This document shows positions 7,401 to 9,974 of a stretch of DNA of 9,974 bases, piece by piece. A program made the position numbers and the translations under genes. Origin of the DNA: Chloracidobacterium sp. UBA7659 (lineage in GTDB: Bacteria; Acidobacteriota; Blastocatellia; Pyrinomonadales; Pyrinomonadaceae); the NCBI GenBank assembly GCA_002483395.1, contig DLHV01000033.1, forward strand, positions 18,041 to 28,014, given 5' to 3'. The notes beneath the pieces were generated by a model. The model saw only the letters and a program-made list of their open reading frames with translations. It had not been told where the DNA came from and searched no databases. Position 1 is the first letter of the stretch, and every line of letters begins with the position of its first letter.

Positions 7401-7978
7401 ATGTGCTTGTCCTTGATACAGAGGTGTATTCAAATACCGGCGGTCAAATGTCCAAGGCAACGCCGACCGCCGCGTCCGCAAAATTCGCGGCAGCCGGCAA
7501 ACGCGTAGGCAAGAAGGACCTTGCCTTGCAGGCTATCTCGTATGGCAATATTTATGTCGCCCAGGTTGCCATGGGAGCCAATCCGCAGCAAACAGTATTG
7601 GCCCTGCGCGAAGCGGAAGCATATGACGGGCCGTCGCTTATTTTGGCCTACAGCCATTGCATTGCACACGGCATCGATATGGAGAAAGGGCTAAATCAGC
7701 AAAAATTGGCGGTAGCATGCGGGTACTGGCCCTTGATCCGTTACAATCCGGTTTTGCGGAAGAACGATCAGAATCCTTTTGTTCTGGATTCGCCGAAGCC
7801 GGTTATCAGGTTAAAGGACTATGCATACAACGAATTGCGATATAAAGTGTTGACCCAAACCGTGCCGAAAGAGGCCGAAAAACTGATGCGGCTGGCACAG
7901 GAAATTGTCGATCTGCGCTGGAAAACGTACGAAGAAATGGCCGGATTTGGCGCGAGTTCATTTCAGCCTATTTTTTAG
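4403..7978 (+). CDS. nifJ: Pyruvate:ferredoxin (flavodoxin) oxidoreductase
   Basis: This enzyme converts pyruvate and CoA to acetyl-CoA and CO2, passing two electrons to ferredoxin or flavodoxin; it is cytoplasmic and usually a homodimer. All domains are fused in order in 1191 residues. The pyrimidine/substrate domain has YPITPSS (31-37), Glu67 for TPP, and Arg117. The middle domains follow. A two-cluster ferredoxin domain has Cys697, 700, 703, 707 and Cys753, 756, 759, 763. The C-terminal TPP domain has GDGWAYDIG (977-985) and NTGGQMSKATP from Asn1011. The proximal cluster ligands Cys827, 830, 855 and 1086 are all present and correspond to 812, 815, 840 and 1071 of the Desulfovibrio africanus enzyme, a constant offset of 15. 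The protein ends where the extra C-terminal domain of that enzyme would begin. That domain shields the cluster from oxygen, so this form is probably oxygen-sensitive. AAGG overlapping the previous stop serves as ribosome binding site. Confidence 0.97.
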   Translation: MRPDKQKAVTLDGNEAAVYVAYRVNEVCAIYPITPSSAMAEFADEWSAKDIKNIWGNVPEVIEMQSEAGAAGTVHGALQTGSLTTTFTASQGLMLMLPNMYKIAGELTPTVFHVAARSLAAQGLSIFGDHQDVMAARTTGFGLLASASVQEAHDMALIAQATTLRSRIPFIHFFDGFRTSHEVNKIDFLSDQQIREMIDDELVFDHRNRALNPDKPFIRGTAQNPDVYFQGRETVNAFYATVPSILKREMERFRDLTGREYAPVRYYGAPDTERIIVIMGSGVETAAETAAFLAQNGDKTGVVQITLYRPFPADDFISAFPSTTKSIAVLDRTKEPGASGEPLYQDVMVTFAEAAAKGQVRSMPQIVGGRYGLSSKEFTPAMVKAVFDNLNAETPKNHFTVGIIDDVGLTSLSVDYGFRLDESDWTQALFFGLGADGTVGANKNSIKIIGENTDLFAQGYFVYDSKKSGAKTVSHLRFAKNPIKAPYLITSADFIACHQFNFVEKEEMLKWAKPGATFLLNSPYGVEEVWERLPLPVQQIILDKKIRLFVIDAADVARKTGMAGRINTIMQTCFFALSGVLPMAEAIAEIKKSIEKTYFKRGLSVIEKNFNAVDQTLENLFEVKTPTKTTAKERMTSIISDEAPEFVRSVTQMMIAGRGDDIPVSALPVDGTYPNGTSKWEKRNVSSRVAVWEPDICIQCGNCSFVCPHSVIRAKFFHKDYLDDAPEGFKSAPINARGFPETKYSLQVYLEDCTGCNLCYEVCPVDERTGAKRRAINLAEKPEGLEAEREKIGYFEKLPQNEKPEVDFSTVHGVQFLEPLFEFSGACAGCGETPYIKVLTQLFGDRLLVANATGCSSIYGGNLPTTPWTSNSAGQGPAWSNSLFEDNAEFGLGMRLTADKQLSTAHQLLNILRPQLDDQLVDELTNAPQHLESEIKAQRERVNQLKERLGQIDGQDAKHLLSLADQLVHRSVWLIGGDGWAYDIGSGGLDHALASGRNVNVLVLDTEVYSNTGGQMSKATPTAASAKFAAAGKRVGKKDLALQAISYGNIYVAQVAMGANPQQTVLALREAEAYDGPSLILAYSHCIAHGIDMEKGLNQQKLAVACGYWPLIRYNPVLRKNDQNPFVLDSPKPVIRLKDYAYNELRYKVLTQTVPKEAEKLMRLAQEIVDLRWKTYEEMAGFGASSFQPIF

Positions 7979-7993
7979 AGTTGTCAAGGAAAG

Positions 7994-8020
7994 CTGACAG
8001 CGTAACTAACGTGCTATATT
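7994..8020 (+). promoter_or_regulatory. Possible internal promoter before the dihydroorotate-dehydrogenase-like gene
   Basis: CTGACA (7994-7999) and TATATT (8015-8020) resemble -35 and -10 boxes, with a short 15-bp spacer and TG in extended -10 position (8012-8013). The CTGACA also forms the right arm of a 7-bp stem with an 8-nt loop (7980-7986 with 7995-8001), so the site may be controlled. There is no terminator between the genes, so readthrough from nifJ is also expected. Confidence 0.3.
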
Positions 8021-8032
8021 GGACACAATAAC

Positions 8033-8038
8033 AGGAGG
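8033..8038 (+). promoter_or_regulatory. Strong ribosome binding site of the dihydroorotate-dehydrogenase-like gene
   Basis: AGGAGG, 11 nt before the ATG at 8050, is the only full Shine-Dalgarno in the window. It fixes the start and suggests translation independent of nifJ. Confidence 0.6.
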
Positions 8039-8049
8039 GCCCAGATAAA

Positions 8050-9069
8050 ATGCCAAATCTAAGCACAACATACATGGGATTGAAATTGCGGTCGCCACTG
8101 GTTGTTTCGGCAAACCCACTGTCCCAAAAACTAGAGAATATTCTGGCGATGGAAGACGCCGGTGCCGGAGCGGTCGTGTTGTTTTCGCTTTTTGAAGAAC
8201 AGATACGGCAGGAAACGGCAACCACCGAACAGGTGTATCAATCGACAACAAATACATCGGCCGAGGCGTCCGACTTTTTTCCCGACCCGGTGGATTATGC
8301 GATAGGCAGCGGAAAATACCTAGAAATAATCAGGCACGCCAAAGAGCGAACGGATATTCCGATTATAGCAAGCCTGAATGGAGTGACGCCTGAGGGGTGG
8401 ACCGATTATGCCCGGGATATCGAACAAGCGGGAGCCGACGCTTTGGAGATAAATGTTTATTTCATTCCGGCGGATGTCAGCCTGACGTCGGCCGATGTCG
8501 AGAAACGTTATACCGACATTGTGAAGATGATACGCAGCAGCATAAAAATCCCAATCGCCGTCAAAATGAACCCATACTTTTCGTCGGTAGGGAATATGTC
8601 GCAGCAGCTTCACGCGGCCGGTGCGGACGCTTTGGTGCTATTTAACCGGTTCTACCAGCCTGATTTCGATATCAACGAATTAGTGGTGCTGCCAAATCGG
8701 GAATTTAGCGCCCCGGCCGAAATTCGGCTGCCGCTATTGTGGATCGCGGTACTTTTCGGACGCGTCCCAGTTTCACTTGCCGCCACAACCGGAATTCATG
8801 GCGCAAGAGAACTAATAAAATACCTGCTTGCGGGTGCCGATGTCGGAATGTCTGCTTCAGCATTATTACAGCACGGAATTCCCTGGATCAAGGATATTCT
8901 CGCTGATCTGGAGCTTTACATGCGAGACATGCCGTTCAAATCCATTGATGAGTTCAAAGGATCGATGAGCCAGCTGCACATTCCAGACCCGACCGCCTAT
9001 GAGCGGAACAACTATATTCAGATATTGGAAAATACAAAGTGGGGCAGACAAGCGGGCAGCCGCCAATGA
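8050..9069 (+). CDS. Dihydroorotate-dehydrogenase-like flavoprotein, substrate unknown
   Basis: The 339-residue TIM-barrel protein belongs to the FMN-binding dihydroorotate dehydrogenase / PreA superfamily. Visible elements are the first strand with SPLVVSANPLSQ (15-26), the barrel strand IPIIASLNG (103-111), the strand ALEINVYFIP (131-140), VKMNPYF (171-177, with Lys172 as likely flavin contact) and the phosphate-binding end TTGIHG (246-251) followed by LLAGADVGMSASAL. In true dihydroorotate dehydrogenases and in PreA, the strand now reading NVYFIP (135-140) carries N-x-S/C-C-P-N/H with the catalytic Cys or Ser. Here that residue is absent, so pyrimidine oxidation is unlikely despite the name. 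No Fe-S motif is present. It lies 71 bp after nifJ on the same strand. I recall similar proteins next to nifJ in other bacteria, for example Synechocystis, so the link with PFOR is probably functional, perhaps another electron acceptor or donor. Confidence 0.85.
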   Translation: MPNLSTTYMGLKLRSPLVVSANPLSQKLENILAMEDAGAGAVVLFSLFEEQIRQETATTEQVYQSTTNTSAEASDFFPDPVDYAIGSGKYLEIIRHAKERTDIPIIASLNGVTPEGWTDYARDIEQAGADALEINVYFIPADVSLTSADVEKRYTDIVKMIRSSIKIPIAVKMNPYFSSVGNMSQQLHAAGADALVLFNRFYQPDFDINELVVLPNREFSAPAEIRLPLLWIAVLFGRVPVSLAATTGIHGARELIKYLLAGADVGMSASALLQHGIPWIKDILADLELYMRDMPFKSIDEFKGSMSQLHIPDPTAYERNNYIQILENTKWGRQAGSRQ

Positions 9070-9083
9070 CGTAAAAGATAAAG

Positions 9084-9157
9084 GAAGAGACCCTTCTTTT
9101 CATAAGAGCCTCTTCAAAATCCCAGTGAATTTAGGCCAGTTTTCGGCTTAACTTGGC
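9084..9157. other. Convergent intergenic gap with two weak hairpins
   Basis: Two convergent genes end on either side of this 115-bp gap, so a bidirectional terminator is expected. One candidate stem is GAAGAG (9084-9089) with CTCTTC (9110-9115), with TCTT/AAGA nested inside. Another is GCCAGTT (9135-9141) with AACTTGGC (9150-9157), with one bulged base. Neither has a T-run, so termination is only a guess. No tRNA or att core is recognisable. Confidence 0.25.
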
Positions 9158-9184
9158 ATCTATGGGGCTAAGAGTTCTCGTACG

Positions 9185-9974
9185 TCAGGGGAGCATTCCC
9201 TTGACATCGACGTCACCATAACCCGCTTCGCTCAACGCCTGTTCTGTCGAGATGCCGATATCTTTTTTCAAGAGTATATTCTCAAGCACCTCGCGGTCTG
9301 ACATTGGTGACGGGTCTTCCCAGTTCGTATGCAGCCGAATATCTTTGCCGCGTCCTTCGATCATCAAGGCAAATGCCATAATGTCGGCCCACGTCTGCCC
9401 GAAGGATTGCTGACGGTCGCGGACCTTTGCGAGAAAACGCGTCTCGGCTTTTTTCAACGATTCGCCGCTCGGCTGGCCCTTCATGTGCGGCATCAGGTAA
9501 TGAAGCGGCGTCCCGGTTACGCTGGCAATATCAATGCGGAAGCTGTCTTTTACTTTAAGAAACTGTTCCAAATTCGCGGCGTCGAAATCGCCAAACCGTG
9601 CGTTCGGGTTTTCCGATATCCAGATCTGGTCGATACCGGCCTTGAAGGGCGGGATCGTTTTGCCTTCCTTGTCGAGTGCGATCTCGATCCCGGCCGCCCA
9701 ACGCTGCCGATACGCCGAGAATTCCATTGCAACAAGCATATCGAGTACGGATTTATTCAAACCGTCCTGCACTGGTATCGCCGCCTCAAGCTCCGATTGG
9801 CCGGGCATTCCGATATCGGCGTTATTGGCAAAATGAAAGACCGGAACAATGCCGTACGGATTGTTCAGAGTCCACGCTTTAGCGTGCTCTTCCGCGTCGG
9901 CTGAAGACACGCTGAAGCGTGAACTCTGAACGAAGAACTCATTCGAGAAACTTGTTGCTTTGGACGAATCGGAA
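9185..9974 (-). CDS. Phage portal protein, SPP1 Gp6-like, partial (N-terminus beyond right edge)
   Basis: The portal forms the ring through which phage DNA enters and leaves the capsid. The minus-strand frame ends at the TGA at 9187-9185 and stays open to the right edge, giving 262 visible codons. The GTG at 9910 is not needed as a start. Diagnostic segments of the Gp6-like portal family are NPYGIVPVFHFAN (about 38-50 of the visible part), IPVQDGLNKSVLDMLVAMEF (66-85) followed by YRQRWAAGIE, then KVRDRQQSFGQTW in the C-terminal helical part and the ending STEQALSEAGYGDVDVKGM. Family members have roughly 400-500 residues, so nearly half is missing. No protease, scaffold or capsid gene follows; instead the host redox operon ends 115 bp away, convergent. 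This suggests a prophage end or a decayed prophage. A 69-bp palindromic element occupies residues 15-37 of the visible part without breaking the frame. Confidence 0.85.
   Translation of the reverse strand, partial: SDSSKATSFSNEFFVQSSRFSVSSADAEEHAKAWTLNNPYGIVPVFHFANNADIGMPGQSELEAAIPVQDGLNKSVLDMLVAMEFSAYRQRWAAGIEIALDKEGKTIPPFKAGIDQIWISENPNARFGDFDAANLEQFLKVKDSFRIDIASVTGTPLHYLMPHMKGQPSGESLKKAETRFLAKVRDRQQSFGQTWADIMAFALMIEGRGKDIRLHTNWEDPSPMSDREVLENILLKKDIGISTEQALSEAGYGDVDVKGMLP
9863..9931. repeat. 69-bp palindromic element in frame within the portal gene
   Basis: Two 24-bp arms, 9863-9886 and 9908-9931, are reverse complements at 22 of 24 positions (mismatches at the 10th and 18th base) around a 21-nt spacer. 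Each arm ends in its own 14-bp palindrome, CACGCTTTAGCGTG at 9873-9886 and CACGCTGAAGCGTG at 9908-9921, so the element could fold as one long hairpin or two. It starts with GTTCAGAGT and ends with ACTCTGAAC. Its 69 bp are exactly 23 codons on portal codon boundaries, and it encodes no stop. No second copy is visible in the window. The structure is that of a REP- or Rickettsia-palindromic-element-like dispersed repeat. Confidence 0.75.

Noticed and set aside
8050..9069. Assignment as pyrD (dihydroorotate dehydrogenase)
   Set aside because: The catalytic Cys/Ser-containing motif is replaced by NVYFIP, and the context is PFOR, not pyrimidine synthesis.
9329..9904. 191-codon plus-strand frame opposite the portal gene
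   Set aside because: The minus-strand portal motifs are clear, and the plus frame has no recognisable domain.
1..9974. CRISPR array, tRNA, rRNA, insertion sequence or integrase
   Set aside because: I saw no regularly spaced direct repeats, no cloverleaf, no rRNA-like sequence and no transposase or integrase motif. The only strong repeat is the palindromic element at 9863-9931.

Overview
The window is bacterial chromosome, about half GC, with a central operon for ferredoxin-linked pyruvate metabolism and phage-type genes on both sides. No gene here fixes the lineage. The redox-gene set, the signal peptides, and the palindromic repeat running through a gene remind me of Acidobacteriota (Blastocatellia/Pyrinomonadaceae), but that is a low-confidence inference.

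Layout, left to right. (1) Positions 1-633, minus strand: the N-terminal 211 codons of an exported protein with a Ser/Thr-rich middle, running off the left edge. (2) Positions 768-1965, plus strand: a CI-type repressor without a self-cleavage domain, followed 31 bp later by an ImmA/IrrE-family zinc protease. This is the classic pairing in which the protease removes the repressor. (3) Positions 1966-2196 hold no gene that I can support. (4) Positions 2197-2511, plus strand: a small ElaB/YqjD/DUF883-type protein with one C-terminal membrane helix, followed by a possible terminator. (5) Positions 2512-2763: a 252-bp leader with a hairpin, a short palindrome and a perfect 17-bp operator-like inverted repeat. 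(6) Positions 2764-9069, plus strand: a GltD-like FAD/NAD(P)/Fe-S oxidoreductase, pyruvate:ferredoxin oxidoreductase (nifJ), and a dihydroorotate-dehydrogenase-like flavoprotein that lacks the usual active-site motif. (7) Positions 9070-9184: a convergent gap with weak hairpins. (8) Positions 9185-9974, minus strand: the C-terminal part of an SPP1 Gp6-like phage portal protein, open to the right edge.

How the genes fit together. PFOR converts pyruvate and CoA to acetyl-CoA and CO2, passing electrons through three [4Fe-4S] clusters to ferredoxin. The GltD-like protein has the cofactor sites needed to exchange electrons between Fe-S carriers and NAD(P)H. The third gene has its own strong ribosome binding site and a possible promoter; its substrate is unknown. 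The portal gene, with no capsid gene after it, marks a prophage edge or remnant.

The most unusual signal is a 69-bp palindromic element at 9863-9931. It has two 24-bp arms matching at 22 positions, each arm itself palindromic. It lies inside the portal reading frame, is exactly 23 codons long, falls on codon boundaries and contains no stop. This resembles the in-frame palindromic elements known from Rickettsia.
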